Positions 17,902-27,522 are shown, numbered from the stretch's first letter. The stretch: 50,772 nt of DNA from an uncultured Rivibacter sp. (GCA_946480925.1 CAMLLU010000040.1:1-50772), one strand, 5' to 3'. Program-made: numbers and translations. The notes: generated by a model not told the origin, from the letters alone.

Positions 17902-19536
17902 TCATGCGGCGGGCAGTTGGTGGTCCTTGTAGAGCTCTCGCAGCTTGAGCTTCTGGATCTTGCCGGTGGCCGTGTGCGGGATCTCGTTGACGAAGATCAC
18001 GTCGTCGGGGATCTGCCACTTGGCGATCTTGCCTTCGTAGAACCTGAGCATCTCGTCACGGCTCACTTCGGCGCCCGGCTTCTTGATGACCACGAGCAGC
18101 GGCCGCTCGTCCCACTTCGGGTGTCGGCAGGCGATGACCGCTGCCTCGTGCACCGCCGGGTGGGCCATCGCGATGTTCTCGAGGTCGATGGAGCTGATCC
18201 ATTCGCCGCCGGACTTGATGACGTCCTTGCTGCGGTCGGTGATCTGCATGAAGGCGTCGGCATCGATGGTGGCCACGTCGCCGGTGGGGAACCACCCGTT
18301 GACCAACGGCGAGCGGGTGCCCTTGTAGTAGTTGTCGATGACCCAGGGCCCACGCACCACCAGGTTGCCCGAGGCCTTGCCGTCCCAGGGCAGCTCGGCG
18401 TCGTTGTCGTCGATGATCTTCAGGTCGATGCCGTAGATCACCTTGCCCTGTTTTTCGAGGATGTGGCGCTGCTGCTCCTTCGGCAGGTTGAAGTGCTTGG
18501 CCTTGAGCTTGGAGAGCGTGCCCAGCGGTGACAGCTCGGTCATGCCCCAGGCGTGGATCACGGTGACGCCGTAGTCTTCTTCCAGCGTGCGGATCATCGA
18601 CGGCGGGCAGGCCGAACCGCCGATCACCGTGCGCTTGAAGGTGCTGAACTTCAGGTCGTTCTGCTTCACGTAGGTGAGCAGGCCCAACCACACGGTGGGC
18701 ACCCCGGCGCTGAAGCTGACCTTTTCGCTTTCGAACAGCTCGAACAGCGATTTGCCGTCCAGGTGCGGCCCCGGGAACACCACCTTGCAGCCGCTGAGCG
18801 CCGCCGAATACGGCAGCCCCCAGGCGTTGACGTGGAACATCGGCACCACGGGCAGCACCACGTCCTGTGCCGAGAGCGCCATCGCGTCGGGCAGCGCGGC
18901 TGCATAGGCATGCAGGATGGTCGAACGGTGGCTGTAGACGGCGCCCTTCGGGTTGCCGGTGGTGCCCGAGGTGTAGCAGATGCTCGATGCGGTGTTCTCG
19001 TCGAACTCGGGCCACGTGTAGTGGCCGTCTTCGGCCTCCACCAGCTCTTCGTAGCACAGCAGCTTGGGAATGCCGCTTTGCGCCGGCATGTGGGCGCGGT
19101 CGGTCATCAGCACGAAGTGCTTGATGCCCTTCATGCTGTCGGCGAGCTTCTCCACCAGCGGCAGGAAGGTCAGCTCGAAGCACAGCACCGTGTCTTCGGC
19201 GTCGTTGGCGATCCAGGCGATCTGCTCCGGGAAGAGCCGCGGATTGATGGTGTGGCACACCAGTTGCGAACCGGAGGTGCCGTAGTAGATCTCGAGGTGG
19301 CGGTAGCCGTTCCAGCCCAGCGTGGCCACCCGGTCGCCCGGCCGGCAACCCAGCTTCGCCAGCGCCTGGGCCACCTTGCGCGAGCGCAGTTCGGCGTCAG
19401 CCCAGGTGTAGCGGTGGAGGTCGCCTTCGACCCGCTTCGACACGATCTCGGTGTCACCGAAATGCCTCGCCGCATGCGTGATCAGCGACGAGATCATCAG
19501 GGGCATTTGCATCATCTGGCCCATCAGCTGCGCCAT
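17902..19536 (-). CDS. AMP-dependent acyl-CoA synthetase (medium/long-chain fatty acid-CoA ligase-like)
   Basis: 544 residues of the adenylate-forming superfamily. Motifs: phosphate loop [11 protein letters not shown] (188-198), HAWGMTE, the hinge [11 protein letters not shown] and [15 protein letters not shown], and the C-terminal catalytic Lys in [10 protein letters not shown]. It activates a carboxylic acid to its CoA ester through an acyl-AMP. It resembles the AlkK-type medium-chain and fatty acyl-CoA synthetases. AAAGGAGA precedes the ATG at 19536. It is the first gene of the minus-strand cluster, 153 bases before the binding-protein gene; that gap has a CCCGAG/CTCGGG inverted repeat but no clear promoter. 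Confidence 0.9.
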   Translation of the reverse strand: MAQLMGQMMQMPLMISSLITHAARHFGDTEIVSKRVEGDLHRYTWADAELRSRKVAQALAKLGCRPGDRVATLGWNGYRHLEIYYGTSGSQLVCHTINPRLFPEQIAWIANDAEDTVLCFELTFLPLVEKLADSMKGIKHFVLMTDRAHMPAQSGIPKLLCYEELVEAEDGHYTWPEFDENTASSICYTSGTTGNPKGAVYSHRSTILHAYAAALPDAMALSAQDVVLPVVPMFHVNAWGLPYSAALSGCKVVFPGPHLDGKSLFELFESEKVSFSAGVPTVWLGLLTYVKQNDLKFSTFKRTVIGGSACPPSMIRTLEEDYGVTVIHAWGMTELSPLGTLSKLKAKHFNLPKEQQRHILEKQGKVIYGIDLKIIDDNDAELPWDGKASGNLVVRGPWVIDNYYKGTRSPLVNGWFPTGDVATIDADAFMQITDRSKDVIKSGGEWISSIDLENIAMAHPAVHEAAVIACRHPKWDERPLLVVIKKPGAEVSRDEMLRFYEGKIAKWQIPDDVIFVNEIPHTATGKIQKLKLRELYKDHQLPAA

Positions 19537-19665
19537 GGTGTCTGTCTCCTTTGGAACCGCGATTGGTAGTGAATGCAGCGCATCATGGAACGGCGCCGCC
19601 ACGCGTGGTTTGCGGTATACCCTAGTCGCCCTTGAAAAACTGTCGCGCTGACTACACTTGGCCGC

Positions 19666-21201
19666 ATGAGTGCTTTGCCGCATGCGCAACATCCAGGGTC
19701 GGCCGACAGCGCGGAAGCGGTGGACGCTCCGATCGACGGCCTGCGCTGGACCAACCGCTTCGCCTCCCTGGGCGAACGCTTCTACACCCGCCTGCCTTCT
19801 GCTCCCCTGCCCGACCCGCACTGGGTGGCCACCAGCGACAGCGCCACGGCCACGCTGGGCTGGCCGGTGGACTGGTGGCAACACCCGCAATCGCTGGCCG
19901 CCTTCAGCGGCGGCGCGCCATGGCGCGGCATGCAGCCGCTGGCCAGCGTGTACAGCGGCCACCAGTTCGGCGTGTGGGCCGGCCAGCTGGGTGACGGCCG
20001 CGCCATCCTGCTGGGCGAGCTCGATACACCGTCAGGCCCCATGGAAGTGCAGCTCAAGGGCAGCGGACTCACGCCCTACTCCCGCATGGGCGATGGCCGC
20101 GCGGTGCTGCGTTCGTCGATCCGCGAGTTCCTGTGTTCCGAGGCGATGTTCCACCTCGGCGTCCCGACCACCCGCGCACTGGCCATCACCGGCTCGGCGA
20201 TGCCGGTGCGGCGCGAAACCATCGAGACCGCCGCAGTGGTGACGCGCCTGTCGCCCAGCTTCATCCGCTTCGGCCATTTCGAGCACTTCTGCCACCACGA
20301 CCAGCACGGCGAGCTGCGGCAGCTGGCCGACTTCGTGATCCAGCATTACTACCCCGAGTGCCGTGAAGCGCCGCAGCCGTACGTCGCGCTGCTCGAGGCA
20401 GTGACGCACCGCACCGCCCGGCTCATGGCCGACTGGCAGGCGGTGGGCTTCGCGCACGGCGTGATGAACACCGACAACATGAGCATCCTCGGGCTGACCA
20501 TCGACTACGGTCCGTTCGGCTTTCTCGATGCCTTCGACCCTGGCTTCGTCTGCAACCACTCCGACACCCAGGGCCGCTACGCCTATGCACGCCAGCCCAA
20601 CGTGGCGCTGTGGAACCTGCATGCGTTGGCGCAGGCGCTGCTGCCGCTGGTCGGCGAAGGCGAAGAAGCCAGCGACCTGCTGCTCGAAGCGCTGGAGCCT
20701 TACCGCAGCGAGTTCCCGGCCGCGCTGGAAGCGCGCATGCGCGCCAAGCTGGGCCTTGCCACCGGGCAGCCCAGCGACCGCGATCTCATCGACGGGCTGC
20801 TGAAGCTCATGGCCGCCGACCGCGTGGACTTCACCATCGCCTTCCGCCGGCTGGCCGACTTCAGCACCGCCCCAGAGGCAGACCACACCGCAATGCGCGA
20901 CCTCTTCATCGACCGCGCCGGCTTCGACGCCTGGGCCGCCCAATACCGCCAGCGCCTGCAGGCCGAAAGCAGCATCGACGCAGAACGCGCCTTGCGAATG
21001 AAGCGGGTCAACCCGAAATACGTGCTGCGCAACCACTTGGCCGAAGTCGCCATCCGCCAGGCTCAGCAGGGCGACTTCAGCGAAGTGCAGCGGCTGCTGA
21101 AAGTTTTGGAGCGCCCGTACGACGAACAGCCTGAGCACTCGGCCGATGCCGGGTTCCCGCCCGACTGGGCCCAACACATCGAGGTGTCCTGTTCATCATG
21201 A
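19666..21201 (+). CDS. selO: SelO, protein adenylyltransferase (YdiU/UPF0061)
   Basis: 511 residues of the SelO pseudokinase family, which transfers AMP from ATP to Ser/Thr/Tyr residues of proteins, including redox enzymes. Conserved blocks: [19 protein letters not shown] (95-113), [20 protein letters not shown] (130-149), REFLCSEAM (153-161), [13 protein letters not shown] (about 264-276) and [10 protein letters not shown]. The C-terminus ends SCSS; the Cys stands where selenocysteine occurs in some homologues. No Shine-Dalgarno is seen; TACACT lies 7 bases before the ATG, with TTGAAA 15 bases further upstream. The stop overlaps msrB (ATGA). Confidence 0.92.
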   Translation: MSALPHAQHPGSADSAEAVDAPIDGLRWTNRFASLGERFYTRLPSAPLPDPHWVATSDSATATLGWPVDWWQHPQSLAAFSGGAPWRGMQPLASVYSGHQFGVWAGQLGDGRAILLGELDTPSGPMEVQLKGSGLTPYSRMGDGRAVLRSSIREFLCSEAMFHLGVPTTRALAITGSAMPVRRETIETAAVVTRLSPSFIRFGHFEHFCHHDQHGELRQLADFVIQHYYPECREAPQPYVALLEAVTHRTARLMADWQAVGFAHGVMNTDNMSILGLTIDYGPFGFLDAFDPGFVCNHSDTQGRYAYARQPNVALWNLHALAQALLPLVGEGEEASDLLLEALEPYRSEFPAALEARMRAKLGLATGQPSDRDLIDGLLKLMAADRVDFTIAFRRLADFSTAPEADHTAMRDLFIDRAGFDAWAAQYRQRLQAESSIDAERALRMKRVNPKYVLRNHLAEVAIRQAQQGDFSEVQRLLKVLERPYDEQPEHSADAGFPPDWAQHIEVSCSS

Positions 21202-21617
21202 GCCAGCCCGACGACAAGGATCGCAAAGTCAAGAAGACCGAAGCCGAGTGGCGCGCACAACTCGCCCCCATGCAGTTCGAGGTGACGCGCCACGCTGCCA
21301 CCGAACGCGCCTTCACCGGCAAGTACTGGGACCACTGGAACCAGGGCGTCTACAACTGCGTGTGCTGCGGCACGCCGCTGTTTGCCTCCCAAACCAAGTT
21401 CGATGCCGGCTGCGGCTGGCCCAGCTACTTCGAGCCGCTGCAAAGCGAGGTGGTCGAGCGTGTGGTCGACCGCAGTCACGGCATGGTGCGCGTGGAGGTG
21501 CGCTGCAACAACTGCGGCGCCCACCTGGGCCACGTGTTCCCTGACGGGCCCGAGCCTACCGGCGAGCGCTTTTGCATCAATTCGGCCGCGATAGACTTCG
21601 AGCCCCGCAGCGAGTAA
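21198..21617 (+). CDS. msrB: Peptide-methionine (R)-S-oxide reductase MsrB
   Basis: 139 residues. Zinc ligands Cys54/Cys57 (CVCCG) and Cys103/Cys106 (CNNC) are present, with GCGWPSYF (resolving-type Cys72), [12 protein letters not shown] and catalytic Cys126 in RFCINSA. It reduces methionine-R-sulfoxide in proteins using thioredoxin. Its start overlaps the selO stop by four bases, implying coupled translation of two redox-linked functions. The N-terminal 13 residues are polar and lack a signal peptide, so the enzyme is cytoplasmic. The next 84 bases hold small inverted repeats (GCGCATGATGCGC) and no clear terminator. Confidence 0.95.
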   Translation: MSQPDDKDRKVKKTEAEWRAQLAPMQFEVTRHAATERAFTGKYWDHWNQGVYNCVCCGTPLFASQTKFDAGCGWPSYFEPLQSEVVERVVDRSHGMVRVEVRCNNCGAHLGHVFPDGPEPTGERFCINSAAIDFEPRSE

Positions 21618-21701
21618 CCACGGGTAAAAGGCGTTGACGCCACGGCTGCGGCTCCCTGAGCAGCGCATGATGCGCGGGGTCCCGCAGTCCCTGGTCCCCC
21701 C

Positions 21702-22655
21702 ATGAAAATCTTCCTCGACTTCCTCCCCATCATCCTGTTCTTCGCGGCGTTCAAGTTCGCTGAACGCCAACCACAGGACGCAGCCGCATTCGCCACCGAT
21801 CACTTCGGCTTCATGGTGTCGGGTGGCGTGGTGGGCGCCAGCGAAGCGCCGGTGCTGCTAGCCACCGTGGTGGTCATCGCCGCCACGCTGCTGCAGGTGC
21901 TGTACCTGAAGGTGCGTCGCCAGAAGATCGACACGATGCTGTGGGTGAGCCTCGGGCTCGTGACGGTGCTGGGCGGCGCGACCATCTGGTTCCACAACGA
22001 GACGTTCATCAAGTGGAAGCCCAGCGTGCTGTACTGGGTGATGAGCTCCGCGCTGTGGATCAGCCAGGCGCTCTTCCGCAAGAACCTGCTGCAAACGCTG
22101 ATCGGCAACCAGTTGCCGCTGCCCCAGGCGGTGTGGGGCCGGCTGAATGCAGCGTGGGTCGTGTTCTTCGCTGCAATGGGGGTGCTGAACCTCTATGTGG
22201 CCTACAACTATTCCACGTCGACCTGGGCCACCTTCAAGGTTTTTGGTGCCACCGGCTTGATGCTGCTGTTCATGCTGGGCCAGGGTCTTTACATGAGCCG
22301 CTACCTGAAGGACGAAGAGATGCCCCCCGCTGATGCGCAGGCTGCTCCGGCGGCCACCATGCCGCCGAAGAAGCAGGGTGTGACGGCACATGACATCGAA
22401 ACCGTGTTGCGCTCGGCACTGGCCCCCGCTTCGCTCGAGGTGCAGGACGACAGCCACCTCCACGCAGGTCATGCCGGCGCCCGCGAAGGCCGGCACTTCA
22501 CCGTGCGCATCGTCAGCGAGCGCTTTGCCGGCCTGAACCGCGTGGCGCGCCATCGCCTCGTTTATGATGCCCTGCATGAGTTGATCCCCCAGGGCATCCA
22601 CGCCCTGGCCATACAGGCCGACACACCAGAACGTTCTCCCGTGCACCAGTCCTGA
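21702..22655 (+). CDS. yciB: Fusion of septation protein A (YciB/IspZ) and a BolA-family domain
   Basis: 317 residues in one uninterrupted frame. Residues 1-205 are YciB: MKIFLDFLPIILFFAAFK, the loop WFHNETFIKWKPSVLYW and five or six membrane segments, ending MSRYLKDEE. Residues 206-225 are an Ala/Pro linker, and 227-307 are a complete BolA domain with HAGHAGAREG, HFTVRIVS, RHRLVYDAL and IHALAIQ. The two proteins are normally encoded by adjacent separate genes upstream of a PpiC gene. An internal ATG at 22320 (Met207) has AAGGA 7 bases upstream and could also yield free BolA of 111 residues. YciB affects septation and envelope integrity; BolA binds monothiol glutaredoxins and [2Fe-2S]. Confidence 0.88.
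   Translation: MKIFLDFLPIILFFAAFKFAERQPQDAAAFATDHFGFMVSGGVVGASEAPVLLATVVVIAATLLQVLYLKVRRQKIDTMLWVSLGLVTVLGGATIWFHNETFIKWKPSVLYWVMSSALWISQALFRKNLLQTLIGNQLPLPQAVWGRLNAAWVVFFAAMGVLNLYVAYNYSTSTWATFKVFGATGLMLLFMLGQGLYMSRYLKDEEMPPADAQAAPAATMPPKKQGVTAHDIETVLRSALAPASLEVQDDSHLHAGHAGAREGRHFTVRIVSERFAGLNRVARHRLVYDALHELIPQGIHALAIQADTPERSPVHQS
22320..22655 (+). other. bolA: Possible internal translation start giving stand-alone BolA
   Basis: AAGGA (22308-22312) stands 7 bases before the in-frame ATG at 22320, exactly where a separate bolA gene would be expected to begin. The product would be 111 residues: a flexible Ala/Pro stretch, then BolA from VTAHDIETVL. This is seen in the sequence; whether ribosomes use it is unknown. 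Confidence 0.4.
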
Positions 22656-22725
22656 GCTCCACGCCAGCGCACCATCTCCTGCACGGCTCCTCCGAATCTT
22701 CCCTGCTAGAAAGGCACGTTCCTCG

Positions 22726-23553
22726 ATGAAGAAGCTTTCCATCGCTGCCGGCGTCGGCGCCGCAGCCCTGTCTGCAGCACTCGCTCTGCCCATGGCTGCA
22801 TCGGCCCAGAACGTGGCCACCGTCAACGGCAAGCCGGTGCCGAAGGCACGCGTCGACATGCTGCTCAGCCAGGTGTCGCGCCAGCAGGCCGCGCAAGGCC
22901 AGCCGCCCCAACCCATGACGCCCGAACTCGAAAAGCAGGTCAAGGACGAAGTGGTGCTGCGCGAGATCTTCATGCAGGAAGCCCAGCGCCGTGGCCTGCA
23001 AGGCTCTGAAGACTACAAGGCCCAGCTCGAGCTGGCCCGCCAGAGCATCCTGATCCGCGAACTGTTCAACGACTTCCAGAAGAAGAACAAGGTCACCGAC
23101 GCCGAGGTCAAGGCCGAATACGACAAGTTCAAGGCCCAGGCCGGCGACAAGGAATACCGCGTCCGCCACATCCTGGTCGAAAAGGAAGAAGACGCCGTGG
23201 CGCTGATCAAGCAGATCAAGGGCGGCGCGAAGTTCGAAGACCTGGCCAAGAAGAGCAGCAAGGACCCGGGCTCCGCACAGAACGGCGGCGATCTCGACTG
23301 GGCCGCGCCTGGCAGCTACGTGCCCGAGTTCTCGCAGGCCATGACCAAGCTCCAAAAAGGCGAGATGACCGAAACGCCGGTGAAGAGCCAGTTCGGCTAC
23401 CACATCATCAAGCTCGAAGACGTGCGCGACACCTCCTTCCCGGCACTCGAGGAAGTGAAACCGCAGATCGAGCAGCGCCTCACGCAGCAGAAGCTCGCCA
23501 CGTTCCGCGACGAGTTGAAGGCCAAGGCCAAGACGGACTACAAGTTCAACTGA
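22726..23553 (+). CDS. Periplasmic parvulin-type peptidylprolyl isomerase (PpiC/SurA-like)
   Basis: 275 residues. A signal peptide (hydrophobic 6-24, cleavage near ASA/Q at 27) leads to an N-terminal helical region with charged helices, then one PpiC rotamase domain (about 142-235) containing YRVRHILVE, GGDLDWAAPGSYVPEFSQAM and [14 protein letters not shown]. It accelerates prolyl isomerisation of exported proteins and assists outer-membrane protein folding. It follows the yciB-bolA fusion by 70 bases, the usual neighbourhood in betaproteobacteria, and ends just before a strong terminator. Confidence 0.92.
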   Translation: MKKLSIAAGVGAAALSAALALPMAASAQNVATVNGKPVPKARVDMLLSQVSRQQAAQGQPPQPMTPELEKQVKDEVVLREIFMQEAQRRGLQGSEDYKAQLELARQSILIRELFNDFQKKNKVTDAEVKAEYDKFKAQAGDKEYRVRHILVEKEEDAVALIKQIKGGAKFEDLAKKSSKDPGSAQNGGDLDWAAPGSYVPEFSQAMTKLQKGEMTETPVKSQFGYHIIKLEDVRDTSFPALEEVKPQIEQRLTQQKLATFRDELKAKAKTDYKFN

Positions 23554-23574
23554 ACCCAGCCGTCACACCACACG

Positions 23575-23601
23575 ACAAAGGGCGCCCTTGGCGCCCTTTG
23601 T
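23575..23601. terminator. Bidirectional terminator between convergent genes
   Basis: Perfect 12-bp arms ACAAAGGGCGCC (23575-23586) and GGCGCCCTTTGT (23590-23601) with a 3-base loop. It lies between the parvulin gene (plus) and the flavodoxin-like gene (minus), serving both directions. Confidence 0.85.
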
Positions 23602-23617
23602 CTTTGGGCCGGTCAAG

Positions 23618-24691
23618 TTACTTGGGGCGCGGCCGGCGCAGCCCGGCATTCGGGTTCGACAGGCGGCCTTCGCGCAACTCTCGCACCGCCATCACCACGG
23701 CGCGCGCCACGTTGCGCACCTCTTCCTGCACCGCCTCGTCTGCATCGAGTGCGGCATGGCTGGTGGCATAGGGCTGGTAGTAGCCGATGTAGCGGTCCAG
23801 CCGTGCGTGGGTGCCTGCGTCGATGAGGCCCATCCAGTCGAGCCAGTCGGAGAGCGACCTGCGCACGCCTTCGATACCCGCCACGTCACCGTGCACGGCC
23901 AAGCCATAGGCACGCCCGGCCAAGTGCTGCGGGTAGTCCCAGCCCGACAGCTCCAGTGCCTTGGCCTTGTCGGGCTTCTTGCCTTCGGTGGTGGTGGGGT
24001 CAGGGTTGCCGCCGTCGGCGCAGACCAGCCGGTCCATCATGAGCTTCAGCGGGCTGGGCACCTGGTACCAGTACACCGGTGTGACGATGATCACGGCGTG
24101 CGCAGACACCCAGCGCTCGTAGATCTCGTTCATCCAGTCGCCCGTCTGCCCCAGCGCGTGGTTGGGGTAACAACTGCACGGCCAGTGGCACAGGGGCATG
24201 GCCGTGGACACGCAGCCTTTGCAAGGGTGGATGTGGCGGTCGTAGTCGGACGCCAGCAGGCTCAGGTCCAGCACGTCGGCCTGCACGCGTTCACCTTCGA
24301 CGACCTCGCGCGCCAGCTGTAGCAGCCGCCAGGTCTTGGACATCTCGCCCGGGCAGGTGCCGTCGTTGCGCGCCGCGCCTGCAATGAGCAGCACACGCGA
24401 AGGCGTGGACGGCTCGGCCCAACGCTGTTGCGCCAGTTTCAACCGCTCGCTGGTCTGCAGCCACTCGACCGAAAGCTCGTACTCCGGGTTGGTGAACGAG
24501 GGCCCGGCCTTGCGAATGACCGGCGATTTGTCGCCTTCGATGTAGGCCTGCCACGCGATGGATTCGAGCCTCTCGATCGCCTCGCGCTCAAGATTGAACG
24601 TCGGGTCGAAAAAGCGTGTCAGGAAGCGCTCGCGGAACGCCTCGCGTTCCAGCGGCTTGGGGGCTTGCCCCTTGCGGACGTCGATGGCCAT
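23618..24691 (-). CDS. Flavodoxin-fold NADPH-dependent FMN reductase family protein with a cysteine cluster
   Basis: 357 residues. An N-terminal helical region of about 95 residues precedes a flavodoxin-like domain starting RVLLIAGAARNDGTCPGEMSKT (99-120), with VIIVTPVYWYQVPSPLKLMMDR later, a typical FMN-binding arrangement. Five cysteines are clustered at 157, 160, 168, 172 and 174 (HPCKGCVSTAMPLCHWPCSC), more than a plain FMN reductase needs; an iron-sulfur site as in Isf flavoproteins is possible. The start is the ATG at 24691; the frame continues upstream with weaker candidates. The gene follows the DUF1624 gene by 53 bases on the same strand. Its electron acceptor is unknown. Confidence 0.8.
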   Translation of the reverse strand: MAIDVRKGQAPKPLEREAFRERFLTRFFDPTFNLEREAIERLESIAWQAYIEGDKSPVIRKAGPSFTNPEYELSVEWLQTSERLKLAQQRWAEPSTPSRVLLIAGAARNDGTCPGEMSKTWRLLQLAREVVEGERVQADVLDLSLLASDYDRHIHPCKGCVSTAMPLCHWPCSCYPNHALGQTGDWMNEIYERWVSAHAVIIVTPVYWYQVPSPLKLMMDRLVCADGGNPDPTTTEGKKPDKAKALELSGWDYPQHLAGRAYGLAVHGDVAGIEGVRRSLSDWLDWMGLIDAGTHARLDRYIGYYQPYATSHAALDADEAVQEEVRNVARAVVMAVRELREGRLSNPNAGLRRPRPK

Positions 24692-24744
24692 GCTGCTTGC
24701 TCTTCGTGTTGCACCCGCATGGCCTCGGGCAAACGGCGCGCCCA

Positions 24745-25476
24745 TCAACGTGTCAGCTGCATCCACAACATCAGGAGGCCGATCAGCACGGGCTGGTGCA
24801 GCATGTAGAAGCTCAGGCTCCAGCGCCCCAGCACTGACAACGGCTTGAACGCAGCCGGCAGTCCGCCGCCCATCCAGTGCGGCCGATGCTGCAGCACCAG
24901 GAGCCCTGCAGCCAACCCCCACCACATCACGCCCAGCCAGGGCAGCAACGGCACGTAGTCTTCGGTGACCGGCTTGCGGGTGACCAGCCCGACCCAGCTG
25001 GTCCAGCGCGTGTCGAAGAAGCTGTGCTGCACCAGCCGCGGCAGCAGGATGGCCACGAGGCCCAGCGGCCACAGCCACACACCCAGCCGGGCGGTGAAGC
25101 GCGTGATGATCAGCATCACCGCGATGCCGTGCAGCACGCCGAAGTAGATGTAGCTGCGCGGAAACATCAGGTAGGAGCCGATGCTCACCAGCACCGCGCA
25201 GCCGGCCACCTGCGCCCACCGCCGCCAGAAACGCCGCCAGCTCTGCTGCTGCGTCACTGCGACGGCTTGGCCGAAGCCGGCACAGAACAGGAACAGCGAC
25301 ACGATGAAGGTGCGCTGCGTGGTCCAGAACGGATCACGGTAGAAGTTCTGCTCGATGAGCTTGAAGTGCGCCAGGTCGAAACAGAAGTGGAAGACCGCCA
25401 TCCAGACGATGGCGACGCTACGCAAGGCGTCGAGGCGGTCGTAGCGCGAAGCAATCGAAGTGGTGGTTTCGTTCAC
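24745..25476 (-). CDS. DUF1624 / heparan-alpha-glucosaminide N-acetyltransferase-like membrane protein
   Basis: 243 residues, strongly hydrophobic with about seven membrane segments. The N-terminal RYDRLDALRSVAIVWMAVFH block with a histidine after the first helix, the turn YFGVLHGIAVMLI and the C-terminal GRWSLSFYMLHQPV are hallmarks of the DUF1624/acyltransferase_3-like fold. Members are thought to acetylate a lipid or envelope component across the membrane; the substrate here is unknown. No ATG fits the conserved N-terminus; the GTG at 25476 is taken. It is divergent from rlhA, with 49 bases between the starts. Confidence 0.75.
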   Translation of the reverse strand: MNETTTSIASRYDRLDALRSVAIVWMAVFHFCFDLAHFKLIEQNFYRDPFWTTQRTFIVSLFLFCAGFGQAVAVTQQQSWRRFWRRWAQVAGCAVLVSIGSYLMFPRSYIYFGVLHGIAVMLIITRFTARLGVWLWPLGLVAILLPRLVQHSFFDTRWTSWVGLVTRKPVTEDYVPLLPWLGVMWWGLAAGLLVLQHRPHWMGGGLPAAFKPLSVLGRWSLSFYMLHQPVLIGLLMLWMQLTR

Positions 25477-25525
25477 GGCCGGCACGATAGCGCATGCGCT
25501 GCGCCGACCTAAAATTGCCGCCTCC

Positions 25526-27493
25526 ATGCGCACTCCCCGCCCCGAGCTCGAACTGCTCGCCCCCGCCCGCGACGCCGACATCGGCATCGAAGCCGTCAAC
25601 CACGGTGCCGACGCCGTCTACATCGGCGGGCCGTCTTTCGGCGCGCGCCACAACGCGAGCAACGAGGTGGCCGACATCGAGCGGCTGGTGAAGCACGCGC
25701 ACCGTTACGGCAGCCGCATCTTCGTCACGCTCAACACCATCTTGCGCGACGACGAACTGGAGCCGGCCCGCCGCATGGTCCGGCAGATGTACGACATCGG
25801 CGTGGATGCACTGATCGTGCAGGACATGGCGCTGCTGGAGCTCGACATCCCGCCCATCCAGCTGCATGCCAGCACGCAGTGCGACATCCGCACGCTGGAA
25901 AAGGCGCGGTTCCTCGGCCAGGTAGGCTTTTCGCAGATCGTGCTGGCGCGTGAATTGACGCTGCAGCAGATCGAGGCCATAGCCGACGCGACGGACGCCA
26001 CCATCGAATTCTTCGTGCACGGTGCGCTGTGCGTGGCCTACAGCGGCCAGTGCTACGTGAGCCATGCCCAGACGGGCCGCAGCGCCAACCGCGGCGACTG
26101 CTCGCAAGCCTGCCGCCTGCCCTACACGGTGACCGACAGCCAGGGCCGCATCGTGGCGCACGAGAAGCACGTGCTCTCGATGAAAGACAACGACCAGAGC
26201 GCCAACGTCCGTGCGCTGGTCGACGCCGGCGTGCGCAGCTTCAAGATCGAAGGCCGCTACAAGGACATGGGCTACGTGAAGAACATCACCGCCCACTACC
26301 GGCAGCTGCTCGACGAAGCGCTCGAAGCACGCACCGACCTGCACCGCGCCTCGTCGGGCCGTACGCGCTTCTTCTTCACCCCTGACCCAGACCGCAATTT
26401 CAACCGCGGCTCGACCGACTACTTCGTCAATGGCCGCCAGCAGGACATCGGCGCCTTCGACACGCCCAAGCATGCCGGCCTGCCCGTGGGCCACGTCACG
26501 CGCGTCGGCAAGGACCACTTCGAAGTCGAACTGGCGGCCGGCACCGACGCGTTGAACAACGGCGACGGCCTCACCTATTACGACCTGCAGAAGGAGCTGG
26601 TGGGCGTGCAGGTCAACACGGCCCAGCCGCTGGGCGCCGACGGCCGGCTGTGGCGGGTGTTCCCAAACGAGCCGGTCGCTCAGCTGAAAGACCTGCGGCG
26701 CGACACGGAGCTGTCCCGCAACCGCGACATGGCCTGGGACCGCCTGCTCGGCAAGAAGTCGGCCGAGCGTCGCATCGGCGTGTCGATGCGCTTCGACGAG
26801 ACGCCGCAGGGCTTTGCACTCACGCTCACCGACGAAGACGGCCACCACGGCTCGGCGCGGGTCGAGCAGGTGAAGGAGCCCGCCCAGAACGCCGGCAAGG
26901 CCGACGCCACGCTGCGCGAGCACCTGGCCAAGCTGGGCAACACCATCTTCGAAGCGAGCCAAATCGAACTGCACCTGTCGGCCCCGTGGTTCATTCCCGC
27001 CGGGCTGGTGAACGCGCTGCGGCGCGATGCCGTCGCGTTACTGGAGCAGGCCCGCGCTGCGGCCTGGCAGCGCCCGCAACGTGCGCCGGCCGTCGAGCCG
27101 ACCGTGCCCTACCCCGACGACACGCTGAGCTACCTCGCCAACGTGTACAACCACAAGGCCCGCGACTTCTATGCGAAGCACGGCGTCAAGATCATCGAGC
27201 CGGCCTACGAAAGCCACGAAGAGCTGGGCGAGGTGAGCCTGATGATCACCAAGCACTGCGTGCGTTTCAGCTTGAGCCTGTGCCCCAAGCAGGCCAAGGG
27301 CGTGACCGGCGTGCAGGGCACGGTGCGCGCCGAGCCGCTGGTGATCGAGAACAACGGCGAGAAGCTCACGCTGCGCTTCGACTGCAAACCCTGCGAGATG
27401 CACGTGGTCGGCAAGATCAAGCGCAACGTGATCGACCGCGCGGCCTCGGTGCCGATGAAGTTCTACAAGACGCGGCCTGCGGCGGCGCACTGA
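25526..27493 (+). CDS. rlhA: RlhA-type 23S rRNA cytidine hydroxylation protein (U32 peptidase family)
   Basis: 655 residues, nearly the length of E. coli RlhA/YdcP (653), with long near-identical stretches: GADAVYIGGP.FGARHNASN, QLHASTQCDIRTLEKA, CVAYSGQCY.SHAQTGRSAN, RGDCSQACRLPYT and KIEGRYKDM. The C-terminal part (LANVYNHKARDFY, ITKHCVRFSL, CPKQAKG, FDCKPCEMHVVGKIK) also matches. The conserved cysteines would hold an Fe-S cluster, as in U32 RNA-hydroxylating proteins. RlhA supports ho5C2501 in 23S rRNA. The ATG at 25526 has no Shine-Dalgarno; TAAAAT lies 10 bases before it, suggesting a very short leader. Confidence 0.92.
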   Translation: MRTPRPELELLAPARDADIGIEAVNHGADAVYIGGPSFGARHNASNEVADIERLVKHAHRYGSRIFVTLNTILRDDELEPARRMVRQMYDIGVDALIVQDMALLELDIPPIQLHASTQCDIRTLEKARFLGQVGFSQIVLARELTLQQIEAIADATDATIEFFVHGALCVAYSGQCYVSHAQTGRSANRGDCSQACRLPYTVTDSQGRIVAHEKHVLSMKDNDQSANVRALVDAGVRSFKIEGRYKDMGYVKNITAHYRQLLDEALEARTDLHRASSGRTRFFFTPDPDRNFNRGSTDYFVNGRQQDIGAFDTPKHAGLPVGHVTRVGKDHFEVELAAGTDALNNGDGLTYYDLQKELVGVQVNTAQPLGADGRLWRVFPNEPVAQLKDLRRDTELSRNRDMAWDRLLGKKSAERRIGVSMRFDETPQGFALTLTDEDGHHGSARVEQVKEPAQNAGKADATLREHLAKLGNTIFEASQIELHLSAPWFIPAGLVNALRRDAVALLEQARAAAWQRPQRAPAVEPTVPYPDDTLSYLANVYNHKARDFYAKHGVKIIEPAYESHEELGEVSLMITKHCVRFSLSLCPKQAKGVTGVQGTVRAEPLVIENNGEKLTLRFDCKPCEMHVVGKIKRNVIDRAASVPMKFYKTRPAAAH

Positions 27494-27522
27494 GTCACCC
27501 AGCGCACCGCGTAGACGCCGTG

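Noticed and set aside
21180..21201. Selenocysteine at the SelO C-terminus
   Set aside because: The C-terminus reads SCSS followed by TGA with no SECIS-like hairpin, and the TGA overlaps the msrB start; the Cys form is used.
23618..25219. Fusion of the flavodoxin-like gene with upstream sequence
   Set aside because: The frame stays open to 25219, but this part is antisense-like shadow of the DUF1624 gene in another frame, which is the real gene there.
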